Assembly (NCBI RefSeq): GCF_004000985.1
Contig: NZ_BIMH01000018.1
Coordinates: 30,384 to 94,383, forward strand
DNA from: Paenibacillus validus NBRC 15382
GTDB taxonomy: Bacteria > Bacillota > Bacilli > Paenibacillales > NBRC-103111
Reading direction: 5' to 3'
Length of the DNA: 64,000 bases
Part shown: piece after piece, positions 1 to 8,877 of the stretch
Numbering within the stretch: position 1 is the stretch's first letter
Layout of the letters: each line of letters begins with the position of its first letter
Translations under genes and position numbers: made by a program
The notes under the pieces: generated by a model
Seen by the model: the letters and a program-made list of their open reading frames with translations, nothing else
What the model was told of the DNA's origin: nothing
The model's database searches: none

Positions 1-192
1 TTTATTTTTCCGGGGTCCCGTCGTATGGCGGTCGATCAATTCATAGGCCATGTTGACTTTACCGGTTGTGTGCCAGCTGAAATCCGCATGTACATCCTCA
101 AACCGGAATGTTCCGTATACGGATTCATAATTTTTCAGATGATGCTGCCCCCCATCGGGAGGTATAATTTCTTTCATTTCCAATGTCCCCAT
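1..192 (-). CDS. acsA: acetyl-CoA synthetase, N-terminal part (runs off window)
   Basis: AcsA activates acetate with ATP and CoA to acetyl-CoA in the cytoplasm. Only the first 64 codons are in the window; the gene continues beyond base 1. The visible N-terminus has the LKNYE motif followed by FSWHTTGKVNMAYELIDRH and RKNK, which closely resembles the segment preceding the AMP-binding domain of Bacillus AcsA. The ATG at 190-192 was chosen because a GGAGG lies at 205-209 upstream. A CcpA-like site lies just upstream, in keeping with the known carbon-catabolite control of acsA. The lytST-type gene upstream on the same strand is separated by a terminator, so acsA probably has its own promoter. Confidence 0.85.
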   Translation of the reverse strand, partial: MGTLEMKEIIPPDGGQHHLKNYESVYGTFRFEDVHADFSWHTTGKVNMAYELIDRHTTGPRKNK

Positions 193-229
193 CGGTTAGG
201 ATCGCCTCCGCTGCCCTATTTACGCTATT

Positions 230-243
230 TGTAAGCGCTTTAT
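230..243 (-). promoter_or_regulatory. candidate cre (CcpA) site upstream of acsA
   Basis: The sequence TGTAAGCGCTTTAT matches the cre consensus TGWAAGCGNTTNCA except for its last two bases and contains the palindromic core AAGCGCTT. It lies about 40 bases upstream of the acsA start, a position suited to repression. CcpA control of acsA is known in Bacillus; binding here is inferred. Confidence 0.5.
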
Positions 244-313
244 TATTTTAGCATGGAAAGCACGCCCTGGAGAGCTTTTCGGCGCGAAATGTCAGAATGC
301 TATCCTCAAATTC

Positions 314-345
314 ATAAAAAACGGCCCTAAACGAACGATGGCCGC
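314..345 (-). terminator. intrinsic terminator after the lytS-lytT fusion
   Basis: Read on the minus strand, CGGCC (344-340) and GGCCG (326-322) form a short stem followed by a run of six T. It lies just beyond the stop codon of the LytS-LytT gene and before acsA. Confidence 0.55.
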
Positions 346-352
346 AGGCCTG

Positions 353-2887
353 CTACTCCCCCTGCAGCCGTTTGATCAACTCTTTGGCCGCCACCCGCGA
401 TAAAGGAATTCGGCTGCGCTTCGCGTCCTTCAGAATGACGTTATAAGCGCCGTTAAACCACGGTTCGATCTCATCGATAAATTCTACATTGACCAAATAA
501 CTGCGATGCGGCCGAAAAAAAGAGTACCCCGTCAGCTTTTCTTCCAATTCCTGAAGCGTTTGTCGCGTCGCATGTACCTGCCCGTCGGCCATGTGAATCT
601 GCGTCAGCTTCTCTTCTTTGACGGCAAAGCCTACCTTCATAGGCTCGACCACGATCATACGACTCCCGTCATCGATCAACAATTTCGGTTTGATCGATGA
701 CGCGAGCGTCTTGACGCCTTCCGCGGCGGCAGGCGCTGCGCCGGCAGCGGAAGGGCCCGCGACCTCTCCGGAGGCCGCCAGCCTGCTGCGTATGCGCTGC
801 AAGGCTTGCCGAAGGCGCTCCTCATCATAAGGCTTCAGCAAATAATCGACGGCCTCCAGCCGGAACGCTTCTAAGGCATATTGCTCATAAGCCGTCGCAA
901 AGACGATGAAAGGCCGCGGCTCGACCTGCATGAGGCTTTGCGCCGTTTGCACCCCATCCAGCCCCGGCATGTGGATATCCAGAAATACGACATCCGGCTT
1001 GTGCATGCCCGCCAGCTCCAGCAGCTCGGCGCCATTCGTTGCGAACGGAAGAAGCTCGACATCGTGTTCCCGGGACAATAAGTAGGTCAGTTCTTCCCGC
1101 GCCAACCGTTCATCTTCAGCTATCATGACTTTCATTCGTCGATTCACGCTTTCATCAGCTTGATAGGGAATCGTAAACTCAATGCGGGCTCCGCCCTCCG
1201 GCCGGTTGCTGAATCTCAGTCTGGATCCCGGCCCGAACAAGTTGATCAGCCGCCTGTTCACGTTATATAAGCCGAGGCCCGTGCTCTCCGTGCCGTGCGC
1301 CGGGACCTGGCCTAATTTGTCCAACAGCCCGGCAGGAAACCCGCTTCCGTTATCCTCTACGGTTACCTGAACCCCGTCCCCGCCGCGGCGCAGCGCAGCG
1401 AGAATCTCACCCTGACCGGTCCTGCCCTTCAAGCCGTGGTGAATGCTGTTCTCCACCAGAGGCTGAAGCGTAGACGGCGGAATGGCGACGGCCTCCAGCC
1501 CCGGCTCGCAGACGCACTTCACGGAAAGGCGGTCCTCAAACCGGATATGAACGATCCCGAGATACGTCTGCAGATGCTCCAGCTCCTTGTAGAGCGGAAC
1601 GAGCGGGGATTGGGTCATGGTTAAATTCATTCGCATGTAGCTGCCGAGCTGAACCGTAACCCGTCTGGCCGCGTCGGGGTTTACCCGGATCAACGTAACG
1701 ATGGCATTCAAGGTATTGAACAAAAAGTGAGGATTGATTTGCGCTTGCAGCGCTTTAAGCTCCGCATCCTTCATCAACCCCCGGAGCTCCTCCGCCATCG
1801 CGATGTCGAGCTGAATCGAGATCAGCTTGCTGAGGCCCTTGGCAAAGGCCTCCTCCACCGGACGGATCTGCCTCACGCTATGGTAATACAGCTTGATCAA
1901 CCCGGCAACCTGTCCCCCGTTCCGGAACGGAACGATAATGGCCGCGCCCAGAGCAGGGTGCTGCGGCTGAATGTGCTCCTTGGCTTTGGCGATTTGAATT
2001 TCTCCGGTCTGGATCGCCTTGCGGGACAATTCGGTCTTGATACGCTCACCTTGAAAGAGACTTGTCGTCCCAATACCGACATGAGCGAGTATTTCTTCCG
2101 TATCCGTGACCGCTACCGCGTTGGCGCGAAGCTCGCGGCGGAGTATGTTCGCCGTCGCTTCCGCCGTTTCGAAAGTTAACCCCTGCTTGAGATAAGGAAG
2201 CGCCATCTCGGCGATATGAAGCGCGCGTTGGGTTTCCGAGGCCGACGCCCGCTCTTCCTCCCTCAAGACAGCCAATATCATGGCGACGAAGATGCCGACC
2301 CCGATACTATTGGCGACGACCATCGGAACCCCGATCAGGTTCACCATGCGGATCGCGGATGCCGAAGATTCCGTGGCGATGAGAATGACGCCCATTTGCA
2401 GAACCGGCGCGAACACGCTGATAAACAAAGCCTTCACCGGAGCTATCACTCGTTCTTCGGCAAAAAAACGGGCCACTAAACCGGCAAGGAGACCTATAAC
2501 CGGCGTTGACCACGCCTCGGCGGCGCCTGTCAGCCCCCCCATCCAATAGGCGTGAACGCCGGATAGAATCCCGGCTCCCGTACCTACGGCGACGCCGCCG
2601 AGAAGGCCGGCCATCACAATGCCGATCAAGGCCGAATCCGCCATAGCTTCATCGGGACCGAGAGATGCCGCGAAAAAATAGGAGCCGATTCCCTCCTCCC
2701 CGATCGTGACTCCGGCATACGTCCCCCCTATGCTGACCAACCCAAAAAACAGAGAAAACGTCACCCCTGTCTTCCAGTCCATTCTCCGATCGAGCAAGTA
2801 ACGGAATTGCGGAATACGGGTAAGGATAAACGTAATCAACAATAAAAGGCCCATCCGCTCAAAGAGCAGCAGCGTTAACTGCTCCAC
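353..2887 (-). CDS. LytS-type sensor kinase fused in frame to LytT-type response regulator
   Basis: One uninterrupted frame of 844 codons encodes what are normally two proteins. Residues 1 to about 185 are the multi-helix 5TMR-LYT membrane sensor, followed by a GAF-like region, a histidine kinase dimerisation motif (LQAQINPHFLFNTLNAI) and an ATPase domain (VEDNGSGFP, TGLGLYNVNRRL). From residue 585 a complete response regulator follows: MKVMIAEDE, phospho-acceptor LDIHMPG, and a C-terminal LytTR DNA-binding domain (FFRPHRSYLVN). The inner ATG at 1133-1135 is where lytT would normally begin. GTG at 2885-2887 was chosen because GGGGAGG lies 7 bases upstream. LytST systems sense pyruvate or related signals in Bacillus; the ligand here is unknown. 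The fusion could be real or could hide a one-base indel at 1136-1165. Confidence 0.85.
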   Translation of the reverse strand: MEQLTLLLFERMGLLLLITFILTRIPQFRYLLDRRMDWKTGVTFSLFFGLVSIGGTYAGVTIGEEGIGSYFFAASLGPDEAMADSALIGIVMAGLLGGVAVGTGAGILSGVHAYWMGGLTGAAEAWSTPVIGLLAGLVARFFAEERVIAPVKALFISVFAPVLQMGVILIATESSASAIRMVNLIGVPMVVANSIGVGIFVAMILAVLREEERASASETQRALHIAEMALPYLKQGLTFETAEATANILRRELRANAVAVTDTEEILAHVGIGTTSLFQGERIKTELSRKAIQTGEIQIAKAKEHIQPQHPALGAAIIVPFRNGGQVAGLIKLYYHSVRQIRPVEEAFAKGLSKLISIQLDIAMAEELRGLMKDAELKALQAQINPHFLFNTLNAIVTLIRVNPDAARRVTVQLGSYMRMNLTMTQSPLVPLYKELEHLQTYLGIVHIRFEDRLSVKCVCEPGLEAVAIPPSTLQPLVENSIHHGLKGRTGQGEILAALRRGGDGVQVTVEDNGSGFPAGLLDKLGQVPAHGTESTGLGLYNVNRRLINLFGPGSRLRFSNRPEGGARIEFTIPYQADESVNRRMKVMIAEDERLAREELTYLLSREHDVELLPFATNGAELLELAGMHKPDVVFLDIHMPGLDGVQTAQSLMQVEPRPFIVFATAYEQYALEAFRLEAVDYLLKPYDEERLRQALQRIRSRLAASGEVAGPSAAGAAPAAAEGVKTLASSIKPKLLIDDGSRMIVVEPMKVGFAVKEEKLTQIHMADGQVHATRQTLQELEEKLTGYSFFRPHRSYLVNVEFIDEIEPWFNGAYNVILKDAKRSRIPLSRVAAKELIKRLQGE

Positions 2888-3001
2888 CTGTATGCCTCCC
2901 CTGGCTTTCACTGATTGTCTGTCTATATTATAACAGAAAATGGAAGATTGCGACCCATGATCATGCTTCCGTACACGGGCAGCCCCTAAGACTGTCCTTC
3001 T

Positions 3002-3030
3002 TTGGGTTTCTTTCGCCGTTCTTGTATAAT
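3002..3030 (+). promoter_or_regulatory. sigma-A-like promoter of the sugar-sensing operon
   Basis: A perfect TATAAT at 3025-3030 is preceded, with a 17-base spacer, by TTGGGT at 3002-3007. It lies about 40 bases upstream of the first gene of the three-gene sensing operon. Confidence 0.55.
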
Positions 3031-3071
3031 AAGCCTACGTCGGAACGTCGCCAAAGGAGCTGAGCTGAAGC

Positions 3072-4061
3072 GTGTCAAATCGGAAATGGAACCTCGGAAT
3101 CGCTATCCTTTTTATCGTATTTGCCTGCTTGCTGCTGCAGTTCTTGTTCTCCGCGCTGCGCATTCGCGAGCTGGTCCAGCCCTTGAAAGAAGGCAGAGCG
3201 GGCGGCGATGCGAAGCGCCATGTCGTGCTGATCTCCCAGGAGCTGGATAATCCGTTCTGGCGGTCCGTCGAGCAAGGAGCGCGGGAGGCGTCCGCCGAGT
3301 ACGGAATGCTTCTGGAATATACCGGACCGTTCCGGATCAATCCGGCCGAGCAGATCAAGCTGCTGGAGAAAACGATAGCCGCAAAAGCCGATGCGGTGTT
3401 GGTGCAAGGCATCAATGACCCGCTGTATCGGCAATTGATCGATAAAGCCGCCGGGCAAGGAATTCCCGTCATTACGGTAGACACGGACGAGCCCGGGAGC
3501 CGCCGGCTGTCCTACGTCGGCTCGGACAATCTGGAAGCGGGGAAAAAAATGGGCCAGCTGGTCGTCCAAGCTGCGGGAAGCGAAGGCCGAATCGGGGTGC
3601 TGGTCGGCAATGAGCAGGCCGATAATCAAAAGCTTCGACTCGCGGGCTTCGATTCGGTAATCAGCCGTTATCCGGAGCTTACCGTCGTCGCTGTCCGTTC
3701 GTCGAACATTTCTCGTCTCCAGGCCGCCGGGCAAGCGGAAGACATCCTGACCCATCACCCGCAGGTCGGGTATATGGTCGGGTTCAGCGCCCTGGATGGT
3801 GTCGGGATACTGGAAGCCGCCGGGCGCGTTGGCCCAACAGGGCTGCGCATCTTCGCATTTGACGACTTGGCGGAAACGGTCGAAGGCATCAAGCAATGCA
3901 AGATTGCGTCGACCCTTGTGCAGCAGCCCCGCGAGATGGGGTATGAGGCCATATCGCTGCTGCACGATTATTTTCACGGAAAGACGCCGCAGCCGCAGCA
4001 TTTTACCGCTACCGCTGTGCTTGACCGCAGTACGGTCGGCGCCGGGGAAGGCTGCCGATGA
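3072..4061 (+). CDS. membrane-anchored sugar-binding sensor protein (XylFII-like)
   Basis: This 329-residue protein has one N-terminal membrane anchor (residues 7-26, no lipobox) followed by a type I periplasmic sugar-binding fold (Peripla_BP_4): QELDNPFWRSVEQGAREA, DAVLVQGINDP, TVDTDEP and the C-terminal FAFDDLAETVEGI. Proteins of this kind next to YesM/YesN-type pairs act as extracellular sugar receptors that signal through the kinase, as described for the clostridial xylose sensor XylFII-LytS-YesN. GTG at 3072-3074 was chosen; the best ribosome site, AAGGAG, is 12 bases away, somewhat far. The 3' end overlaps the kinase gene by an ATGA. No ABC permease genes are adjacent, so a sensing role fits better than transport. 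The ligand is not identifiable from sequence. Confidence 0.75.
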   Translation: MSNRKWNLGIAILFIVFACLLLQFLFSALRIRELVQPLKEGRAGGDAKRHVVLISQELDNPFWRSVEQGAREASAEYGMLLEYTGPFRINPAEQIKLLEKTIAAKADAVLVQGINDPLYRQLIDKAAGQGIPVITVDTDEPGSRRLSYVGSDNLEAGKKMGQLVVQAAGSEGRIGVLVGNEQADNQKLRLAGFDSVISRYPELTVVAVRSSNISRLQAAGQAEDILTHHPQVGYMVGFSALDGVGILEAAGRVGPTGLRIFAFDDLAETVEGIKQCKIASTLVQQPREMGYEAISLLHDYFHGKTPQPQHFTATAVLDRSTVGAGEGCR

Positions 4062-5515
4062 CGATTCGAACGAAGCTGCTGGTATTTATTCCGTTGCTGG
4101 TTCTGCTCGTCAACTCGGTGACCTTCTTCTTGTTTGAGAGCGGGAAAATCGTGCAGATGAGCTACGGCGTCATGATGGACCGCATCCTGCTGTACAATCA
4201 ATCCGCCCAAACGGCGGAAGATAATCTCCGGCTGCTTCACGCCTATTTGCTCAATCCGGGCGGAAGCGGCGGCGCCGAGCTGGAGCAAGCGCAAGCCAAG
4301 CTGCAGGAGCTGCGCGCGGGGCTTGCCCGGAGCACGAGCTCCTCGCTGCAAGCGTCCTCGCTGACGAGCTACGTCCATATGCTGGACACCCTCATGGAGC
4401 AGGAACAGGCCGCGCGCGCCGCGGCGGAAGCTCAAGGCGCACGCGCCGCGCTGGCCCATTACGAGGAAGCGGAGAAAACAACCGCTTATATCCGCGAGGA
4501 AGGGCAGCGTCTTGTCGATTTGGAGCTTGGCTCCTACCGGCCGGTCTACAAGCAAATTCAACTTGAAACGGAACGCATGAACCGCCTGGGCGCAGCCGTA
4601 CTCGTCATCAATACGCTGATGAGCGTCGTGCTGGCCGTCTGGATTTCCCGCAGCATTACCGGACCTGTCAGCCGGCTGGTCGATATGGCCGGACGCATGT
4701 CCCGGGGGAACCTCGATCTGGAGCCGCTCCCCCCTCCGCGGCGGTCGGATGATGAGCTTGGCCTATTGTCCGCGGCCTTCGGGCAAATGTCCACCAATCT
4801 GAAGGCCTTGATCGAGAAGGATAAGGAAAGTCTGGAGAAGGACCGGCTCGTCAAGGAATTGGAGCTTCAAGCGCTGCAAAGCCAGATCAATCCCCACTTT
4901 CTATTTAATACGTTGAATGTCCTCTCCAAGCTGGCGCTGCTGGAAGGCGCGGAGAGGACCAGCGATCTGATCGTATCGATGTCGAACCTGCTGCGGTACA
5001 ATTTGCGCAAGCTGGACCAGCCGGTTACGCTGCGGGATGAGCTTGCGCACGTTCAGGAATACTTTACGATTCAACAGGCCCGCTTCCGCGACCGCGTCCG
5101 GTTCGAGCTGGATATCGAACCGGACGCCTTGCAAGTGCCTGTACCGGCGCTAACGCTTCAGCCGCTGGTGGAAAATGCGTTCGTGCATGGCATTGAGGGC
5201 ATGGAGCAAGGAGCTGTCATCCGTTTGGAGATTGGGCATGTTCCGGAGGGCGTGCGCATCGCGCTGTCCGACAACGGCGGCGGAATGCGCGAGGAAGTTC
5301 GCCAAGCCTTGCTGCGGCTGGAGGCCGGAACGGACAACAAGCATTCCACGGGGCTCGGCACAAGAAATGTGTTCAAGCGGCTGCAGCTGTTTTACGGACG
5401 CAGCGACCTTGTGGACATTGACAGCGAGCCCGGAAAAGGAACAACGATTACGATTGTAATTCCCTCTGGAAAGGAGGTCGAACCCCTGCATGTACCGGCT
5501 GATGATCGCGGATGA
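4058..5515 (+). CDS. YesM-family sensor histidine kinase
   Basis: A 485-residue membrane kinase: a helix at 7-27, an extracellular helical segment to about 180, a second helix at about 184-204, a HAMP domain (SRSITGPVSRLVDMAGRM), the His_kinase motif LQSQINPHFLFNTLNVL and a HATPase with LQPLVENAFVHG, LSDNGGGM and TGLGTRNVFKRL. The short extracellular part lacks a Cache domain, which suits a kinase that receives its signal through a separate binding protein. It overlaps the upstream receptor gene by 4 bases and the downstream regulator by 26, so all three are translationally linked. It should phosphorylate the AraC-type regulator encoded next. Confidence 0.85.
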   Translation: MTIRTKLLVFIPLLVLLVNSVTFFLFESGKIVQMSYGVMMDRILLYNQSAQTAEDNLRLLHAYLLNPGGSGGAELEQAQAKLQELRAGLARSTSSSLQASSLTSYVHMLDTLMEQEQAARAAAEAQGARAALAHYEEAEKTTAYIREEGQRLVDLELGSYRPVYKQIQLETERMNRLGAAVLVINTLMSVVLAVWISRSITGPVSRLVDMAGRMSRGNLDLEPLPPPRRSDDELGLLSAAFGQMSTNLKALIEKDKESLEKDRLVKELELQALQSQINPHFLFNTLNVLSKLALLEGAERTSDLIVSMSNLLRYNLRKLDQPVTLRDELAHVQEYFTIQQARFRDRVRFELDIEPDALQVPVPALTLQPLVENAFVHGIEGMEQGAVIRLEIGHVPEGVRIALSDNGGGMREEVRQALLRLEAGTDNKHSTGLGTRNVFKRLQLFYGRSDLVDIDSEPGKGTTITIVIPSGKEVEPLHVPADDRG

Positions 5516-6833
5516 CGAGGCGCTGGAGCGCGAAGGACTGGAATGGATCGTTCAGCGCATGATGCCGGGAACGTTCCAGGTGATCCATGCGGAGAACGGG
5601 CGGACGGCGATTGAACGCGCGGAGGAGCATCGTCCGCATATCGTCATGATGGATGTCAATATGCCGGGCATCCAAGGCTTGGCGGCTATACGGGAAATCA
5701 AAGAACGTCTTCCGGATACGAAATTCGTGCTGGTGACGGCCTATGATTATTTTGCTTATGCCAAGGAGGCGCTTTCGCTCGGCGTGAAAGAGTACATCGT
5801 CAAACCGGCTAAGCGGGAGCAGCTGGTCGGCACGCTGGAGCAGCTGGTCCGGGAACTGGACCAGGAGAAACGCAAGCGCGCCGATGAACTGGAGCTCAGG
5901 CATCAAGTCTCCCAACTGCTGCCCCTGGTGGAAAATGAGCTTGCCTTGATGTTCATGGTCGATCACATGGTGGACGCCGGTCCCGAGCAGCTGTCCGAAT
6001 GGCTCGGCTTCCCTCTCGATCAAGGCTGCGCGATCGTGGTCGCCTTCCCGGAACACTTCTACACCCCGGACAAGAAAAAAATGTACGATAACATCCGCAG
6101 CTTTGCCAAGACGCACGGATCGGCCTGCATCGTCAGCTCGGTGATCGACCGGCACATGGCGATTTTCTTGCGGAAACCGCCCGGAGCCCGGGAGGACGAT
6201 TGGAAAGAAGACGTTAAACGGTACGGGGAGAAGCTGTGCGCTTTGGCGGAACGGCAAGCAGGCTTTTCAGTCTCGGTCGGCATCGGGTCGACCCGGAACG
6301 GTGCGGACGGCTTGCGCAAGTCTTACTTTGAAGCGGTGTTTGCGTCCACCTATTTCGAGATCGGCGGCAAGGTGTGCCACTTCGACGAGCTGAAGCAAGG
6401 AGCGGACGGAATCGTCCCGGAACCGGAGAAGCCGTCCTTAACCGGGGGAGGCGATCAACGATCCTACGTCATCTCCGCCCTGCAGCGCATTCGCGAAGAA
6501 CGCGAGGAGCAAACCTTAACCGTCCTTGACCGGGCCAAGAGCTATATTCGGGAAAGATTCACCGAGGAGGTATCGCTCGAGGAGGTGGCGGACTTCGTCC
6601 ACCTGAATCCGCACTACTTCAGCAAAATTTTCAAGCAGCAGGTGGGAGAGACGTTCATCGACTTTGTCACCGGCTTGCGGATCGATAAGGCCAAAGCGCT
6701 GATCGCCTCCGAGCAGCTGAGCCTCAAGGAAGTATGCTACGAGGTCGGTTACAAGGATCCGAACTATTTTAGCCGGGTGTTCAAAAAAGTCACCGGCGTT
6801 ACCCCTACCGAGTATCGCAGCCAAATCAAATAG
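5490..6833 (+). CDS. YesN-family response regulator with AraC DNA-binding domain
   Basis: A 447-residue cytoplasmic regulator. The N-terminal receiver domain shows MIADDE, phospho-acceptor MMDVNMPGIQG and the switch KEYIVKPAKREQ. A long middle region leads to two AraC-type helix-turn-helix motifs at the C-terminus (VSLEEVADFVHLNPHYFSKI and LKEVCYEVGYKDPNYFSRVF). The ATG at 5490 has an AAAGGAGG site upstream, within the kinase gene. A terminator follows at 6845. The sugar-porter gene downstream is the closest likely target, because these regulators usually control an adjacent carbohydrate transporter. Confidence 0.88.
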   Translation: MYRLMIADDEALEREGLEWIVQRMMPGTFQVIHAENGRTAIERAEEHRPHIVMMDVNMPGIQGLAAIREIKERLPDTKFVLVTAYDYFAYAKEALSLGVKEYIVKPAKREQLVGTLEQLVRELDQEKRKRADELELRHQVSQLLPLVENELALMFMVDHMVDAGPEQLSEWLGFPLDQGCAIVVAFPEHFYTPDKKKMYDNIRSFAKTHGSACIVSSVIDRHMAIFLRKPPGAREDDWKEDVKRYGEKLCALAERQAGFSVSVGIGSTRNGADGLRKSYFEAVFASTYFEIGGKVCHFDELKQGADGIVPEPEKPSLTGGGDQRSYVISALQRIREEREEQTLTVLDRAKSYIRERFTEEVSLEEVADFVHLNPHYFSKIFKQQVGETFIDFVTGLRIDKAKALIASEQLSLKEVCYEVGYKDPNYFSRVFKKVTGVTPTEYRSQIK

Positions 6834-6844
6834 GGCGGCGCGCG

Positions 6845-6875
6845 AGTCCATGCTTTCACGGCATGGACTTTTTTG
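6845..6875 (+). terminator. intrinsic terminator of the receptor-kinase-regulator operon
   Basis: AGTCCATGC (6845-6853) pairs with GCATGGACT (6861-6869) around a 7-base loop and is followed by a T run. Confidence 0.85.
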
Positions 6876-7093
6876 TGATGGGCAGACAAGAATGTGCTAG
6901 TTATTTGATCATCGGGAAGCAAATTGCGGATAGTGCGAATTAAATGCGGGAAGAACACTGATAAGTGAAGAAGATTGCCGTCTGGGTCCCCAGATTCACA
7001 TGATATAATGAACCTCGTTCTGATCGAAAGAAGCCTTCTTACCGGACGATGCACGGAACAACCGGTAAGCTGGCGCGAGAACGGAAGGGAGAA

Positions 7094-8494
7094 ATGAAGT
7101 TGGAACTAACGATCAACAGGCACCAAGAACAAGTGAGCATGAAGTTTGTTACGCTTGTTTCGATTGTAGCCGCTTTGGGCGGTTTATTATTCGGATTTGA
7201 CACAGCTGTGGTGTCGGGAGCCATCGGCTTTATGGAACACCGCTTTCAATTAAATCAGGTGGAAGTCGGCTGGGCCGTCTCCAGTCTCATTATCGGCTGT
7301 ATTGTAGGCGCCGCCATGTCCGGTATGTTAAGCGACAGATTCGGCCGGAAAAAAGTATTGATCACTGCGGCGATCCTGTTTATCATAGGCTCCGTCGGCT
7401 CGGCCATTCCGGATACGTTCTCCGCCTATATTATGGCCCGTATCCTCGGCGGAATCGGCATAGGCATTACCTCCACCCTATGCCCGCTCTATAACGCGGA
7501 AATCGCTCCCGCCAAATACCGGGGGCGTCTGGTCGCTCTAAACCAGCTGGCCATCGTTACCGGTATCTTCCTTACTTATTTCGTCAATTTGTGGATTGCC
7601 GGTTCCGGAGACGACGCTTGGGACATTGCCACCGGCTGGCGCTGGATGTTCGCCGTAGGCGCCGTTCCCGGCCTCTTGTTCCTGGCGCTGCTCTTCTTCG
7701 TGCCGGAAAGCCCCAGATGGCTGATCAAGCAAGGAAGGCCGGCAGAAGCGCTGCCGATTCTATTGAAGATTCACGGCGATGAACTGGCCAGACAAGAAGT
7801 ATTGGATATCAAGGAATCGTTCAAGCAGGAAAACGGCTCGATCCGGCAATTGCTCAATCCCGGGCTGCGGATCGCGTTGATCGTAGGCGTGGGGCTGGCG
7901 ATCCTTCAGCAAGTTACAGGAATTAACGCGATCATGTATTACGCTCCGGAAATATTCAAGGAAACGGGCGCCGGCACGAACGCCTCGTTGATCCAGACCA
8001 TTCTGGTCGGGTTGATCAATTTCCTGTTCACCATCTTGGCCCTGTGGCTCATCGATAAGGTAGGCCGCAAAGCGCTGCTGCTCGTCGGCTCGTCCTTGAT
8101 GACGCTATGCCTCGTTGTCATAGGCTTCGCTTTCCAAACGGGTCATACTTCCGGCCCGCTGGTGCTTATCTTTATTTTGCTGTACGTGGCCTCCTTCGCC
8201 ATATCGCTCGGACCGGTCGTCTGGGTCGTTTTGTCCGAAATCTTCCCGAACCGCATCCGCGGGAGAGCTACGGCTATCGCGGCCATGGCGCTCTGGGCGG
8301 CGGATTACGTCGTTTCTCAATCGTTCCCGCCCATGCTGAATTCCGCAGGCCCGGCGATTACTTTCTGGATTTTCGGCTTCATGTCCTTGTTCACGTTCTT
8401 GTTCACCTGGCGCGTCGTACCCGAGACGAAGGGGAAATCGCTGGAGGAAATCGAAGCTTTATGGACGTCCGCCCAAGGGGCCCGAAACTCATAA
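7094..8494 (+). CDS. sugar-porter family MFS transporter
   Basis: A 466-residue, 12-helix proton symporter of the sugar porter family (XylE/AraE/GlcP/IolT type), importing a monosaccharide or polyol. Family motifs are visible: LLFGFDTAVVSGA in helix 1, DRFGRKKVL in loop 2-3, RILGGIGIG, PAKYRGRLV, PESPRWL before the central loop, LQQVTGINAIMYYAPEIF in helix 7, DKVGRKALL and the C-terminal PETKGKSLEEIE. ATG at 7094 follows GGAAGGGAG at 7083-7091. An inner start at 7139 (MKFVTLV) is also possible. It follows the YesM/YesN sensing operon after a terminator and is the probable target of that system. The substrate cannot be fixed from sequence; xylose, arabinose, glucose and inositol are all possible. 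Confidence 0.85.
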   Translation: MKLELTINRHQEQVSMKFVTLVSIVAALGGLLFGFDTAVVSGAIGFMEHRFQLNQVEVGWAVSSLIIGCIVGAAMSGMLSDRFGRKKVLITAAILFIIGSVGSAIPDTFSAYIMARILGGIGIGITSTLCPLYNAEIAPAKYRGRLVALNQLAIVTGIFLTYFVNLWIAGSGDDAWDIATGWRWMFAVGAVPGLLFLALLFFVPESPRWLIKQGRPAEALPILLKIHGDELARQEVLDIKESFKQENGSIRQLLNPGLRIALIVGVGLAILQQVTGINAIMYYAPEIFKETGAGTNASLIQTILVGLINFLFTILALWLIDKVGRKALLLVGSSLMTLCLVVIGFAFQTGHTSGPLVLIFILLYVASFAISLGPVVWVVLSEIFPNRIRGRATAIAAMALWAADYVVSQSFPPMLNSAGPAITFWIFGFMSLFTFLFTWRVVPETKGKSLEEIEALWTSAQGARNS

Positions 8495-8529
8495 TCGAAT
8501 AGGCGGGAGTGACAAACCCCCGCCCCTCC

Positions 8530-8572
8530 CGCCCTCCCGCTTCCCACAAGGAAATCGGGAGGGCGTTCTTTG
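8530..8572 (+). terminator. intrinsic terminator after the sugar porter
   Basis: A perfect 10-base stem, CGCCCTCCCG (8530-8539) with CGGGAGGGCG (8556-8565), is followed by TTCTTTGT. Confidence 0.8.
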
Positions 8573-8644
8573 TATTCCGGGATATTCCCCAAGGACCGTG
8601 ACGCGAGTCGGCCATCCTGAGCCGCCCACTCGGTCCGGCTATCC

Positions 8645-8877
8645 CTATGATGGAACATATTGGCGGAACAGCCGCTCGATATACGCCTCCCGCTCCTCCT
8701 GCCGCGCATAATCGATACCGTATAAATCCGGAAGCTGCTTGTGCAGCAGTACGGGTATCGTTATCCATGAATGCGGCAAACTTTACGTTCGCGGCTTGTT
8801 GCTGCACCGTAAAGCTCCGCTTCTCCGGAGAAGTTTCCGTTCTCTCCTTGCTGTCGCCCTCAGCAATAGGCCACTTC
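8645..8877 (-). pseudogene. small gene with apparent frameshift
   Basis: A GTG at 8875-8877 overlaps the end of the upstream gene and opens a frame that reads sensibly to residue 44 (ending FAAFMDNDTR) and then turns into low-complexity Ala/Gly sequence. Removing one base near 8748 switches to the neighbouring frame, which continues as LLHKQLPDLYGIDYARQEER and EAYIERLFRQYV and stops at 8645. The joined product would be about 78 residues, with a charged, helical C-terminus. I do not recognise the family. It may be a real frameshift or a sequencing error. It would be the second gene of an operon with the unknown gene at 8860-9351. Confidence 0.4.

Noticed and set aside
3075..4001. A 308-codon open frame on the minus strand
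   Set aside because: It is antisense to the sugar-binding sensor gene, which overlaps its kinase partner and has clear family motifs.
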